NCBI RefSeq assembly: GCF_000204195.1
Contig: NZ_AFBG01000008.1
Span: forward strand, 62,001 to 126,000
Origin: Acidovorax radicis N35
GTDB lineage: Bacteria; Pseudomonadota; Gammaproteobacteria; Burkholderiales; Burkholderiaceae_C
Direction of reading: 5' to 3'
Length of the DNA: 64,000 nt
This document shows positions 1 to 8,767 of this stretch, piece after piece. The first letter of the stretch is position 1; the number at the start of each line of letters is the position of its first letter. Under the pieces are notes generated by a model. That model searched no databases and was not told where the DNA came from. It was given only the letters and a program-made list of their open reading frames with translations. Position numbers and translations under genes: made by a program.

Positions 1-1
1 C

Positions 2-784
2 TACGCGGCCAGCGATCCGGAACGCAACTTCGCCGTGGACTGGGACGCAGTGCCGGAGACGGTGTGGCAGCGGACCCAGTTGCTCTTCGTATGTTCGCCC
101 GGCAACCCTACCGGCGCCGTCATGCCGCTGAGTGAGTGGAAGAAGCTGTTTGAACTGAGCGACCTCCATGGCTTTGTCATCGCTTCGGACGAGTGCTACA
201 GCGAAATCTACTTCCGCGATGAACCACCGCTGGGGGGCCTGCAGGCTGCAGACCAGCTCGGCCGCAGCGACTACAAAAACCTGATCTCCTTCACCAGCCT
301 CTCCAAACGCAGCAACGTTCCCGGCATGCGCAGCGGTTTTGTGGCAGGCGACGCTGCGTTGATCAAGTCCTTTCTGCTGTATCGCACGTACCACGGCAGC
401 GCAATGAGCCCCATCGTGCAGGCAGCCAGCATTGCCGCGTGGGGTGATGAGCAGCATGTGGTGGAAAACCGCATGCGCTACCGCAAGAAGTTCGCCCAGG
501 TCACCCCCCTGCTGGCGGGCGTGATGGAAGTCGCCCTTCCGGATGCCGGCTTCTACCTGTGGGCCAAGGTTCCCGACGCGCTGGGCATGGATGACGCCGA
601 GTTCGCGCGAGCCCTTCTGGCTCAATACAATGTCACGGTGCTCCCTGGCAGCTACCTGGCCCGCGAGGCCCAGGGCAGCAACCCCGGTGCCCAACGCATT
701 CGCATGGCCCTCGTGGCAGAAACCGAAGAATGCGCGGAAGCCGCGCTGCGCATCGTGCAATTCATCCAATCCCGTACTGCCTGA
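2..784 (+). CDS. dapC: Succinyldiaminopimelate transaminase DapC (3' part)
   Basis: The reading frame is open from base 2, so the gene begins left of the window and only the C-terminal ~260 residues are visible. It is a fold-type I PLP aminotransferase: SPGNPTG (residues 21-27 counted from the GTG at 35) is the substrate/PLP-binding motif, and SFTSLSKRSNVPGMRSG carries the PLP-lysine in SLSKR followed by the conserved RSG. The family transfers an amino group from glutamate to N-succinyl-2-amino-6-ketopimelate in lysine and diaminopimelate synthesis. dapD starts 31 bases downstream and dapE follows pilU, which supports DapC over other class I aminotransferases. The function is inferred from family and neighbours. 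Confidence 0.9.
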   Translation, partial: YAASDPERNFAVDWDAVPETVWQRTQLLFVCSPGNPTGAVMPLSEWKKLFELSDLHGFVIASDECYSEIYFRDEPPLGGLQAADQLGRSDYKNLISFTSLSKRSNVPGMRSGFVAGDAALIKSFLLYRTYHGSAMSPIVQAASIAAWGDEQHVVENRMRYRKKFAQVTPLLAGVMEVALPDAGFYLWAKVPDALGMDDAEFARALLAQYNVTVLPGSYLAREAQGSNPGAQRIRMALVAETEECAEAALRIVQFIQSRTA

Positions 785-815
785 CCGACAGACCTAGAGA
801 CTGACTGACAACAAC

Positions 816-1649
816 ATGACCCAACAACTGCAAACCCTTATCGACAACGCCTGGGACAACCGTGCCAGCCTCTCGCCCGCCGCCGCCCCCAAGGAGATCC
901 AGGACGCTGTCGAGCATGTGATCGCCGAGCTGAACAACGGCACCCTGCGCGTGGCCACGCGCGAGGGCGTGGGCCAATGGACAGTGCACCAGTGGATCAA
1001 GAAGGCCGTGCTGCTGTCGTTCCGCCTCAAGGACAACGAAGTGGTCAAGGCCGGTGACCTGGGCTTCTACGACAAGGTGCAGACCAAGTTCGCCCACCTG
1101 ACCGAAGAAGAAATGAAGGCCACTGGCGTGCGTGTGGTGCCACCCGCCGTGGCCCGCCGCGGCAGCTTCATCGCCAAAGGCGCTATCCTGATGCCGTCTT
1201 ACGTGAACATCGGCGCCTATGTGGGCGAAGGCACCATGGTTGATACCTGGGCCACTGTGGGCTCGTGCGCACAGATCGGCTCCAACGTGCACCTCTCGGG
1301 TGGTGTGGGCATTGGCGGCGTGCTGGAGCCCCTGCAGGCCGGCCCCACCATCATTGAAGACAACTGCTTCATCGGGGCCCGCTCCGAAGTGGTCGAAGGC
1401 GTGGTCGTCGAAGAAAACTCGGTGCTGGGCATGGGCGTATACCTGGGCCAGAGCACCCCCATCTTCAACCGCGCCACAGGCGAAATCAGCTATGGCCGCG
1501 TGCCATCGGGTTCGGTGGTGGTCAGCGGAAACCTGCCCAAGACCGCCGCCAACGGCACGCCGTACAGCATGTACGCTGCCATCATTGTCAAGCAGGTGGA
1601 CGCGCAGACCCGCTCCAAGACCAGCATCAACGACCTGCTGCGCGACTGA
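816..1649 (+). CDS. dapD: 2,3,4,5-tetrahydropyridine-2,6-dicarboxylate N-succinyltransferase
   Basis: This 277-residue protein has the usual DapD length. An N-terminal helical domain (residues ~1-100) is followed by a left-handed beta-helix of hexapeptide repeats ([20 protein letters not shown], then [14 protein letters not shown]). The C-terminal part contains [14 protein letters not shown] and the NLPK segment typical of the family. DapD transfers succinyl from succinyl-CoA to tetrahydrodipicolinate and is a cytoplasmic trimer. It lies 31 bases after dapC and is probably co-transcribed with it. The start ATG follows a short AT-rich gap without a strong Shine-Dalgarno sequence. Confidence 0.97.
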   Translation: MTQQLQTLIDNAWDNRASLSPAAAPKEIQDAVEHVIAELNNGTLRVATREGVGQWTVHQWIKKAVLLSFRLKDNEVVKAGDLGFYDKVQTKFAHLTEEEMKATGVRVVPPAVARRGSFIAKGAILMPSYVNIGAYVGEGTMVDTWATVGSCAQIGSNVHLSGGVGIGGVLEPLQAGPTIIEDNCFIGARSEVVEGVVVEENSVLGMGVYLGQSTPIFNRATGEISYGRVPSGSVVVSGNLPKTAANGTPYSMYAAIIVKQVDAQTRSKTSINDLLRD

Positions 1650-1717
1650 CAGCGTACCCTGGGGGCAGGCCCTCCCGCCTGCCCGCCGACAGATACCGAC
1701 AACAAGAGGGAAACACC

Positions 1718-2881
1718 ATGAGCACGATGGAGCGGATTCTTCGCCTGATGAGCGAAAAAAAGGCATCAGACGTCTACCTGTCGGCCAATGCCCCGGCGCT
1801 GATCAAGATCAACGGCGAGTGCGTGCCGATCAACAACCAGATCCTGCCGCCCGACGCGCCGCGCAACCTGCTCTCCGAGGTGGTTCCCCCGGACCGCATT
1901 GAGGAGCTGGAAGAAACAGGCGAACTCAACATGGGGGTTCCGCTCAGTGGTGTGGGCCGCTTCCGTGTGAGCGCCATGCGCCAACGTGGCAGCTATGCGG
2001 TGGTGATCCGTTTCATCTCGCAGCAGATTCCCGAATTCGACTCCCTGGGCCTGCCGCCCGTGCTGCGCGAACTGATCCTCGAAAAACGTGGCCTGATCCT
2101 GATGGTCGGCGCCACGGGCTCGGGCAAGAGCACGTCGCTGGCGTCGATGATCGATACCCGCAACGAAGCGCTCACGGGCCACATCCTCACCATTGAAGAC
2201 CCGGTCGAATACCAGTTCAGGAACAAGAAGTCCATCGTCAACCAGCGCGAAATTGGCAGCGACACGCAGTCGCTGCAAACAGCGCTGAAGAACGCGCTGC
2301 GCCAGGCGCCCGACGTGATCCTGATCGGCGAAATCCGCGACCGCGAAACCATGTCGGCCGCCATTGCCTACGCCCAGTCGGGTCACCTGTGCCTGGCCAC
2401 GCTGCACGGCAACAACAGCTACCACGCGCTCAACCGGATCTTGTCGTTCTATCCCGTCGAAGTCCGCCCCACCATGTTGGGTGACCTGGCATCCGCCATG
2501 AAGGCCATCATCTCCCAGCGGCTGGTGCGCACCATCGACGGGAGCCGCGCACCTGCGGTGGAGGTCATGCTCAACACCAAGCTCGTTTCCGACCTGATCG
2601 AAAAAGGCGATTTCTCCGGCGTGAAGGAAGCCATGGAAAAATCCATGGCGGAAGGCTCGCAGACCTTTGAGGAAGCGCTGGCCCGACTCATCATGGATGC
2701 CAAGATCGACCGCAAGGAAGGTATGTCGTATGCCGATTCGCCCACCAACCTGATGTGGCGCCTGCAAAACGACTTCTCCCTGGCCGCCAACGCTGCCAAG
2801 GCCCAGAAGGAAGCGCGGGACACACCCGACGATGCACCTTCGTTCACCGAGATCGTGCTGGATGTCAAGCCCGCAGCGTGA
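1718..2881 (+). CDS. pilU: Type IV pilus retraction ATPase PilU
   Basis: This is a 387-residue PilT/PilU-family secretion ATPase. Visible motifs are Walker A GATGSGKST (131-139), the Asp box around TIEDPVEYQF, and GEIRDRETM with the His-box sequence TLHGNNSYHA. The length and the extended C-terminus after AEGSQTFEEALARL fit PilU (about 380) rather than PilT (about 345). PilU assists PilT in powering pilus retraction for twitching motility at the inner membrane. The start ATG at 1718 has AGAGGGAAACACC before it, a good ribosome site. No pilT neighbours it here; the gene sits between dapD and dapE. Confidence 0.93.
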   Translation: MSTMERILRLMSEKKASDVYLSANAPALIKINGECVPINNQILPPDAPRNLLSEVVPPDRIEELEETGELNMGVPLSGVGRFRVSAMRQRGSYAVVIRFISQQIPEFDSLGLPPVLRELILEKRGLILMVGATGSGKSTSLASMIDTRNEALTGHILTIEDPVEYQFRNKKSIVNQREIGSDTQSLQTALKNALRQAPDVILIGEIRDRETMSAAIAYAQSGHLCLATLHGNNSYHALNRILSFYPVEVRPTMLGDLASAMKAIISQRLVRTIDGSRAPAVEVMLNTKLVSDLIEKGDFSGVKEAMEKSMAEGSQTFEEALARLIMDAKIDRKEGMSYADSPTNLMWRLQNDFSLAANAAKAQKEARDTPDDAPSFTEIVLDVKPAA

Positions 2882-2931
2882 CTCCCTGAGTCGCCTTCGG
2901 CACCTCCCTCCCCCTTTTTTCGACGCCTCTG

Positions 2932-4125
2932 ATGTCCCGCACCCTGCACCTCGCCGAACAGCTCATCTCCCTGCCCTCCATCACCCCGGAGGATGCGGGT
3001 TGCCTCGACCTGCTGGCGGCGCGACTGGTGCCACTGGGTTTTGTGTGTGAACGGCTGGACAGTGGCCCGGCAGACTTCCGGGTCAGCAATTTATGGGCAA
3101 AAAGGCCCGTAGCGCTTGATGGAAAAGCGCAAATAGCTATCAAAAACATAGTATTTGCAGGACACACCGATGTGGTCCCCACGGGCCCCCTGACCCAATG
3201 GAGCAGCGACCCGTTCATCCCCACCCACAAAGACGGCAAGCTCTATGGCCGGGGCGCCAGCGACATGAAAACCTCCATCGCTGCCTTCGTCGTGGCCGTG
3301 GAGGAGTTTTTGGCGGCCACGCCCGATCCGCAGATCGAGCTGGCCTTCCTTCTGACCAGTGACGAGGAAGGACCCTCGGTGGATGGCACCAAGGTCGTGA
3401 TCGAGCAGCTCAAGGCACGCGGCGAAAAGCTCGACTACTGCATCGTGGGGGAACCCACCTCTGTCGAAAAAACCGGCGACATGATCAAGAACGGACGGCG
3501 CGGCACGCTCAGCGGCAAGCTCACCGTGCGCGGCATCCAGGGGCACATCGCCTACCCGCAACTGGCGCGCAACCCCATCCACCAGGCCCTGCCCGCCTTG
3601 GCGGAGTTGGCGGCTACCGTGTGGGACCAAGGCAACGCGTTTTTCCCGCCCACCAGTTGGCAGATCAGCAACATACATGGCGGTACCGGCGCCACCAATG
3701 TGATTCCAGGCGATGTGGTGGTGGACTTCAACTTCCGCTTCTCCACCGAATCCACGGCGGAAGGCCTGCAGCAGCGTGTACACGCATTGCTGGACCGCCA
3801 TAGTCTCGAATACGACCTGCGCTGGACGCTGGGCGGGCAACCCTTCCTGACCACCCCGGGCGAGCTGGTCACTGCCGTGCAGCAGGCCATCACGGCAGAG
3901 ACCGGTCTGACCACCGAACTCTCTACCACCGGCGGAACCAGCGACGGCCGCTTCATCGCCCAGGTGTGCCCCCAGGTGATTGAGCTCGGCCCCCCCAACG
4001 CCAGCATCCACAAGATTGATGAGCACATCGTCGTGGCCGACATCGAACCGCTCAAGAACATCTACCGCCGCACGCTAGAGAACCTGCAGGCCCAGGCCCT
4101 TGCATTGGGCAAGGTGTCGGCATGA
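2932..4125 (+). CDS. dapE: Succinyl-diaminopimelate desuccinylase
   Basis: DapE is an M20-family zinc aminoacylase of 397 residues that hydrolyses N-succinyl-LL-diaminopimelate to LL-DAP and succinate. Metal and catalytic residues are visible in [28 protein letters not shown] and [10 protein letters not shown]. Compared from memory with E. coli DapE, the loop just before FAGHTD is about nine residues longer. That loop (residues 57-72) is encoded by a copy of the palindromic repeat described separately. The C-terminus overlaps the start of prmB by four bases (ATGA), which suggests translational coupling. Confidence 0.97.
   Translation: MSRTLHLAEQLISLPSITPEDAGCLDLLAARLVPLGFVCERLDSGPADFRVSNLWAKRPVALDGKAQIAIKNIVFAGHTDVVPTGPLTQWSSDPFIPTHKDGKLYGRGASDMKTSIAAFVVAVEEFLAATPDPQIELAFLLTSDEEGPSVDGTKVVIEQLKARGEKLDYCIVGEPTSVEKTGDMIKNGRRGTLSGKLTVRGIQGHIAYPQLARNPIHQALPALAELAATVWDQGNAFFPPTSWQISNIHGGTGATNVIPGDVVVDFNFRFSTESTAEGLQQRVHALLDRHSLEYDLRWTLGGQPFLTTPGELVTAVQQAITAETGLTTELSTTGGTSDGRFIAQVCPQVIELGPPNASIHKIDEHIVVADIEPLKNIYRRTLENLQAQALALGKVSA
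3099..3147 (+). repeat. Palindromic repeat copy inside dapE
   Basis: This is a 49-bp imperfect palindrome. The left arm contains CCCGTAGCGCTTGAT, the right arm AAAGCGCAAATAGCTATC. It is read in frame as residues 57-72 of DapE and gives the peptide [13 protein letters not shown]. It belongs to the same family as the copies at 4321, 12458, 15132, 21031 and 38473. Confidence 0.75.
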
Positions 4126-5057
4126 GCGTGCAGCAGCAACCCCTCATTCCGGCGGGCAATACCGTGGGTGCCCTGGTGGAATCCGGTGCGCAATGCCTGG
4201 TGGCAGCAGGCGTCTCCTTCGGCCACGGCACAACCAACGCGCACGATGAAGCCGCCTGGCTCGTCTTGTGGCGCCTGGGCCTGCCGCTGGACAGTGACCT
4301 GTCGGACGCCCCTGATTCCATCAAAAATCAGCCCGTAGCGCCCGCCGATCAAGCGCGAGTAGCTATACTTTTTGAAGAGCGTATCCGCACCCGCAAACCC
4401 GCCGCCTACCTCACGCAGGAGGCCTGGCTGCAAGGCGTGCCCTTTTACGTCGATGAGCGCGCCATTGTCCCGCGCAGCTTCATCGCAGAGTTGCTGGTCG
4501 ATGGTGGTGCGGACGAGTACCTGAGCGACCACACCCACCGGGTGTTGGACCTTTGCACCGGCAACGGCAGCCTGGCCGTGCTGGCGGCCATGGCCTGGCC
4601 GGAGGTTCAGGTGACGGGCGCTGACATTTCAGCCGATGCGCTGGCCGTGGCACGCATCAATGTGGACAGACACAGCCTGCAAGACCGCATCCAGCTGCAA
4701 CTCTCCGATGGTCTCACTGCACTGCCGGGGCCCTGGGATCTGATCCTGTGCAATCCGCCCTACGTGAACGCGGCCAGCATGGCAGCGTTGCCCGCCGAAT
4801 ACCGCGCAGAACCCGAGCTGGCCCTGGCCGGTGGCAACGATGGCATGGACTTCGTGCGCCAGCTGTTCGCTGCGGCTCCGGCCTGCATGAGCGAAGATGC
4901 GGTGATCATTCTGGAGATCGGCAACGAGCGCGCCTACTTCGAAGCCGCGTTCCCCCAACTGCCTGTTTTCTGGCTCGATACCAGCGCTGGCGAAGACCAG
5001 GTTTTACTGGTGACCCGGCAGGCTTTGACCGCCCAATCCCGGCTCACGGCACAATAG
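4122..5057 (+). CDS. prmB: Ribosomal protein L3 N5-glutamine methyltransferase
   Basis: This 311-residue SAM-dependent methyltransferase has the HemK/PrmB arrangement. A helical N-terminal domain (~1-120) includes [12 protein letters not shown], and the catalytic domain has SAM motif [14 protein letters not shown] (~143-155), [14 protein letters not shown] and the NPPY signature in [14 protein letters not shown] binds the glutamine side chain. PrmB rather than PrmC is favoured by the [22 protein letters not shown] and [13 protein letters not shown] segments. Residues 67-84 are encoded by a palindromic repeat copy in the linker before the catalytic domain. The start overlaps dapE's stop. Confidence 0.92.
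   Translation: MSVQQQPLIPAGNTVGALVESGAQCLVAAGVSFGHGTTNAHDEAAWLVLWRLGLPLDSDLSDAPDSIKNQPVAPADQARVAILFEERIRTRKPAAYLTQEAWLQGVPFYVDERAIVPRSFIAELLVDGGADEYLSDHTHRVLDLCTGNGSLAVLAAMAWPEVQVTGADISADALAVARINVDRHSLQDRIQLQLSDGLTALPGPWDLILCNPPYVNAASMAALPAEYRAEPELALAGGNDGMDFVRQLFAAAPACMSEDAVIILEIGNERAYFEAAFPQLPVFWLDTSAGEDQVLLVTRQALTAQSRLTAQ
4321..4375 (+). repeat. Palindromic repeat copy inside prmB
   Basis: This repeat copy shares CCCGTAGCGC and the AAGCGC...TAGCTAT right arm with the dapE copy. It is read in frame as residues 67-84 of PrmB (core peptide [11 protein letters not shown]) in the N-terminal domain linker, where a comparison with E. coli PrmB from memory shows about five extra residues. Confidence 0.7.
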
Positions 5058-5168
5058 AGGGTTGCGCGCCACCGCCTTTTGCATCGGTTGCACCGTTTGC
5101 AACGGCCCTGGCCCCCTGCTTTTTCATGCCACCCGCCCAGCGCGGGTGCGCTTTTTTCTGAGCTCCGG

Positions 5169-7217
5169 ATGATCACCCTTAAGAACGTTACCTTGCGACG
5201 CGGCGCCAAAGTCGTGCTCGACAGCGTTTCCGCCACCATCAACCCTGGCGAAAACGTTGGACTTGTGGGCCGCAATGGCGCGGGCAAGTCCAGCCTGTTC
5301 GCCTTGCTCAGCGGCAAGCTGCACGAAGACGGGGGGGATTTCTACATCCCCACCAGCTGGCGCATGGCCGAGGTTGCGCAGAACATGCCCGAAACCGACC
5401 AGCCAGCCACCGAGTTTGTGCTGGAGGGAGACACGCGCCTGGCCGAGGTGCAACGCCAACTGGTAGAAGCCGAGGCCAGCGATGACGGCATGGCCATTGC
5501 CCACGCCTATTCAGACCTGCACGATGCCGGCGCGCACGATGCAGTCGCACGCGCACAGGCGCTGATCCTGGGCCTGGGCTTTCGGGTCAGCGAGCTGGAC
5601 CAGCCGGTCAACAGCTTCTCTGGCGGCTGGCGCATGCGCCTGCAGCTGGCACGCGCGCTGATGTGCCCCAGCGACCTGCTGCTGCTGGATGAACCCACCA
5701 ATCACTTGGACTTAGATGCCCTGGTCTGGCTCGAAGCCTGGCTCAAGCGTTACGCAGGCACCATGATCGTGATCAGCCATGACCGCGAATTTCTCGATGC
5801 CATCACCAACGTCACCCTGCAGATCCAGCAAGGCGAATTGAACCGCTACGGCGGCAACTACAGCAAATTCGAAGAATTGCGCGCGCAGCAACTTGAACTG
5901 CAACAGGCCAGCTTCTCCAAGCAGCAGGAGAAGATGGCCCACCTGCAGAAGTTCATCGACCGCTTCAAGGCCAAGGCCAGCAAGGCCAAGCAGGCGCAAA
6001 GCCGCGTCAAGCAGCTCGAACGCATGGAGAAGATTGGACCGGTGCTGGCCGAGGCCGACTTCACGTTCGAATTCAAGGAACCCGCCAACCTGCCCAACCC
6101 GATGCTGGCCATCAGCGATGCATCGTTCGGCTATGTGGACGACGAAGGCACGCCCACCACCATCCTCACGGGCGTCAACCGCTCGGTGCTGGCCGGCCAG
6201 CGCATCGGCATCCTGGGGGCCAACGGCCAGGGCAAGTCCACCCTGGTCAAAACCATCGCCCGCACCATGAAAGCCCTGGGCGGCAGCGTGACCGAGGGCA
6301 AGGGACTGAACATCGGCTACTTTGCGCAGCAGGAACTCGACGTGCTGCGTCCTGCAGAAAATCCGCTGGAGCACATGATCCGCCTCGCCAAGGAGCTAGG
6401 CCCCGACCTCAAACAGCCGAGCCGCGAACAGGACCTGCGCAGCTATCTGGGCACGTTCAATTTCACGGGCGACATGGTCAAGCAGGCCGTGGGCACCATG
6501 AGCGGTGGCGAAAAGGCCCGCCTGGTGTTGGCCATGATCGTCTGGCAGCGCCCCAACCTGCTGCTGCTCGACGAGCCTACCAACCACTTGGATCTGGCCA
6601 CCCGCGAGGCGTTGGCCATGGCGCTCAACGACTTCGACGGCACCGTCATGCTGGTCAGCCACGACCGCTCGCTGCTGCGCTCGGTCTGCGAGGACTTCTG
6701 GATGGTGGGACGAGGTGTTGTAGGCCCCTTCGATGGCGATCTGGACGACTACCAGCGCTACCTGCTCGAAGAGTCCAAGCGCCTGCGCGAAGAGGCACGC
6801 CTGGCCGAGCAGGCACAGACCTCGGTGGCGAGTTCTGCGCCTCCATTGGCCGCTGCACCGTCACCTACTGCCAATCCAGCCCCTGTCGCCGCACCGGTGC
6901 CTGCGCCAGCTCCGGCCGCATTACCGTCGCGGGATGGACGAGAGCAGCGCAAGCTCGATGCCCAGGCGCGCCAACAGCAGGCGGAAGTAACCCGGCCCCT
7001 CAAAAAAGAGCTGGAACACATCGACAAGCGCCTGATTGCCTTGGCGGCTGAGCGCACCGCTTTGGAGCACAAGCTCACCCAAGCCCTTGCCCCTGCCGAG
7101 ATCGCAGAATGTGGCCGCGCCCTCAAGGCGGGAAATGACGAGACGGCCCAACTGGAGGAGCGGTGGCTGGAAATTTCTTCTGCACTGGAAGAAATTTCGG
7201 CGTCGGTTGCGGGATAA
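5169..7217 (+). CDS. ABC-F family ATPase, YheS type
   Basis: This 682-residue protein carries two ABC ATPase domains and no membrane segment. Domain 1 has GRNGAGKSS, FSGGWRMRLQLA and LLLLDEPTNHLD. Domain 2 has GANGQGKST, MSGGEKARLVLA and LLLLDEPTNHLD. They are joined by a charged linker (~230-310, KQQEKMAHLQKFIDRFKAKA). An Ala/Pro-rich stretch (~590-620) leads to a C-terminal coiled coil. The sequence follows E. coli YheS closely (SGGWRMRL, FKAKASKAKQAQSR). ABC-F proteins act on ribosomes; the exact role of YheS is less clear. ATG 5169 is chosen because homology begins at MITLKNVTLRRG. Confidence 0.93.
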   Translation: MITLKNVTLRRGAKVVLDSVSATINPGENVGLVGRNGAGKSSLFALLSGKLHEDGGDFYIPTSWRMAEVAQNMPETDQPATEFVLEGDTRLAEVQRQLVEAEASDDGMAIAHAYSDLHDAGAHDAVARAQALILGLGFRVSELDQPVNSFSGGWRMRLQLARALMCPSDLLLLDEPTNHLDLDALVWLEAWLKRYAGTMIVISHDREFLDAITNVTLQIQQGELNRYGGNYSKFEELRAQQLELQQASFSKQQEKMAHLQKFIDRFKAKASKAKQAQSRVKQLERMEKIGPVLAEADFTFEFKEPANLPNPMLAISDASFGYVDDEGTPTTILTGVNRSVLAGQRIGILGANGQGKSTLVKTIARTMKALGGSVTEGKGLNIGYFAQQELDVLRPAENPLEHMIRLAKELGPDLKQPSREQDLRSYLGTFNFTGDMVKQAVGTMSGGEKARLVLAMIVWQRPNLLLLDEPTNHLDLATREALAMALNDFDGTVMLVSHDRSLLRSVCEDFWMVGRGVVGPFDGDLDDYQRYLLEESKRLREEARLAEQAQTSVASSAPPLAAAPSPTANPAPVAAPVPAPAPAALPSRDGREQRKLDAQARQQQAEVTRPLKKELEHIDKRLIALAAERTALEHKLTQALAPAEIAECGRALKAGNDETAQLEERWLEISSALEEISASVAG

Positions 7218-7237
7218 AAATGTAATTCGATGTAATT

Positions 7238-7264
7238 GAAAGGGCCACATTTTGTGGCCCTTTC
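7238..7264 (+). terminator. Rho-independent terminator after the YheS gene
   Basis: A perfect 12-bp stem, GAAAGGGCCACA paired with TGTGGCCCTTTC around a TTT loop, lies 21 bases after the stop codon. The following bases are only partly T-rich (GCTTATG), so termination may rely on the strong stem. Confidence 0.75.
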
Positions 7265-7393
7265 GCTTATGCAGAAACAATTTTATGCTTCTTTTTTGAT
7301 AGCAAACTACATTCTCAATGTGCGGGCACTTGCGGTTGCATTTTTTTGCGAAGCGCTGTCAACGGACTGTGGATTGACCGCGTTGTTGGTACA

Positions 7394-7594
7394 TCACAGG
7401 AGTTTTTCAGCATGAATACCACCGCAATCTTGTCCGCTTGGCCCGAAGACGAACGCGATCGCAAGCGCGCTCCAGCCCGCTTCTGAAGGCGTGGCAGCCA
7501 ATTCTCGAAATTCGTAGGCCAACCCAATGCCCGCCACCAAAGTGAAGCACAAAACGTACCAAGGCACGGTATGTGTTTCCACCGAATGGCCCAT
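7394..7594 (-). CDS. Possible small membrane protein (66 aa), unverified
   Basis: An ATG at 7594 opens a 66-residue frame with one clear hydrophobic segment (WYVLCFTLVAGIGLAYEF) and a second weaker one (WSALAIAFVFG). No good ribosome site precedes it, and it lies downstream of a terminator that follows phaB, so it would need its own promoter. On the other strand a 24-codon frame (7412-7486) has a better ribosome site (AGGAG), so neither is established. The remainder of the gap 7265-7700 shows only terminator stems. Confidence 0.25.
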   Translation of the reverse strand: MGHSVETHTVPWYVLCFTLVAGIGLAYEFRELAATPSEAGWSALAIAFVFGPSGQDCGGIHAEKLL

Positions 7595-7653
7595 TTCATA
7601 GGCCCATCGAAGCAAGATACCCGGCAGCCCCTTCCCTCTTGCTCCTTTCAACA

Positions 7654-7678
7654 AAAAACCCCGCAATGCGGGGTTTTT
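7654..7678 (-). terminator. Terminator downstream of phaB
   Basis: A perfect 11-bp stem, AAAAACCCCGC paired with GCGGGGTTTTT around a three-base loop, begins 23 bases past the phaB stop. It has T-runs on both strands and would end the pha operon transcript. It could also work from the opposite side. Confidence 0.85.
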
Positions 7679-7700
7679 GTTTTTCTGAAGCCTCAGGGCA

Positions 7701-8438
7701 TCAACCCATGTGCAGACCGCCGTTGACCGAGAAATCGGCACCGGTCGCGTAGCCACCTTCTTCCGAAGCCAGCCACGCAATGATCGAAGCGATTTCGCTG
7801 GGTTCACCCAGGCGCTTGACAGGAACAGTGGCCACGATCTTTTCGAGCACGTCAGGACGGATCGCCTTGACCATGTCAGTGCCGATGTAGCCAGGGCTCA
7901 CCGTATTGACCGTCACACCCTTCGTGGCCAGTTCTTGTGCCAGGGCCATCGAGAAGCCATGCATACCGGCCTTGGCTGCCGAGTAGTTGGTCTGGCCCGC
8001 CTGGCCCTTTTCGCCATTCACCGAGCTGATGTTGACGATGCGGCCCCAGCCCTTTTCCACCATGTCGGCCACGACCTGCTTGGTGACGTTGAACATGCTG
8101 TTGAGGTTGGTTTCAATCACTGCATCCCAGTCTTCGCGCGACATCTTGAGGAACATGCGATCACGGGTGATGCCAGCATTGTTCACCAGCACGTCGATGG
8201 TGCCGTGCTCGGCCTTGGTCTTGCCGAAAGCCTCCACCGTGGAGTCCCAATCGCCCACATTGCCCACCGACGCATAGAAGGTGTAGCCCAGGGCTTTTTG
8301 CTCCGCCAGCCATTTGGCATGGTCACGGGTAGGGCCACAACCTGCGATGACCTTGAAGCCCTCCTTGTGCAGGCGCTGGCAAATGGCAGTCCCGATGCCG
8401 CCCATGCCGCCGGTGACGTATGCAACTTTCTGGCTCAT
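7701..8438 (-). CDS. phaB: Acetoacetyl-CoA reductase PhaB
   Basis: This is a 245-residue short-chain dehydrogenase. The Rossmann motif TGGMGGIGTA lies at 9-18, NNAG at ~88, the catalytic Ser in NISSVNGEKGQAGQ, and the YxxxK pair in YSAAKAG. The GEKGQ(A/F)GQTNYSAAKAGMHGF segment and the C-terminal NGGLHMG are typical of NADPH-dependent PhaB, which reduces acetoacetyl-CoA to (R)-3-hydroxybutyryl-CoA. It is the last gene of the phaC-phaA-phaB series. The 329-base gap to phaA contains a terminator, so phaB may also have its own promoter. A good ribosome site (AAGGAGAAATC) precedes the ATG. Confidence 0.96.
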   Translation of the reverse strand: MSQKVAYVTGGMGGIGTAICQRLHKEGFKVIAGCGPTRDHAKWLAEQKALGYTFYASVGNVGDWDSTVEAFGKTKAEHGTIDVLVNNAGITRDRMFLKMSREDWDAVIETNLNSMFNVTKQVVADMVEKGWGRIVNISSVNGEKGQAGQTNYSAAKAGMHGFSMALAQELATKGVTVNTVSPGYIGTDMVKAIRPDVLEKIVATVPVKRLGEPSEIASIIAWLASEEGGYATGADFSVNGGLHMG

Positions 8439-8687
8439 GTGATTTCTCCTTGTTGGTGATTTGCTCAGCAGCCACTCTACCGAAGAAATTCACCACTGCC
8501 GTGAAGGAAAACACTGAAGCCCTTTTCTTTTTGGCATATCGCCATGCACCGCACACCTGACGTACCAGGCCCCTTTTCCAATCACGGTTTTGGTGCAGGC
8601 TGCAGCCTGCAGTTCATCGGAAAGAAAAGAGAAACATCTTGCGACAACGTTCTCCCCTGAAGTTGGGGCTGCCGCCAGCAGGAACAA

Positions 8688-8712
8688 AAAAGCCGCGTCG
8701 CAACGCGGCTTT
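8688..8712 (-). terminator. Terminator downstream of phaA
   Basis: Read on the minus strand, an 8-bp stem AGCCGCGT/ACGCGGCT with a four-base loop is followed by TTTTTTGTTCC, a standard intrinsic terminator. It begins about 55 bases after the phaA stop and lies in the 329-base phaA-phaB gap. I see no further gene in that gap. Confidence 0.85.
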
Positions 8713-8767
8713 GATTTTGGCCTTGCACCCGAGAAACAGCTAAACCACAGGTGCGAAAAGGCGCGTG

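Noticed and set aside
7289-7312. TTTGATAGCAAACTAC fragment after the YheS gene, resembling one end of the palindromic repeat
   Set aside because: Too short; the other arm is absent. A similar fragment at 47595-47625 was left out for the same reason.
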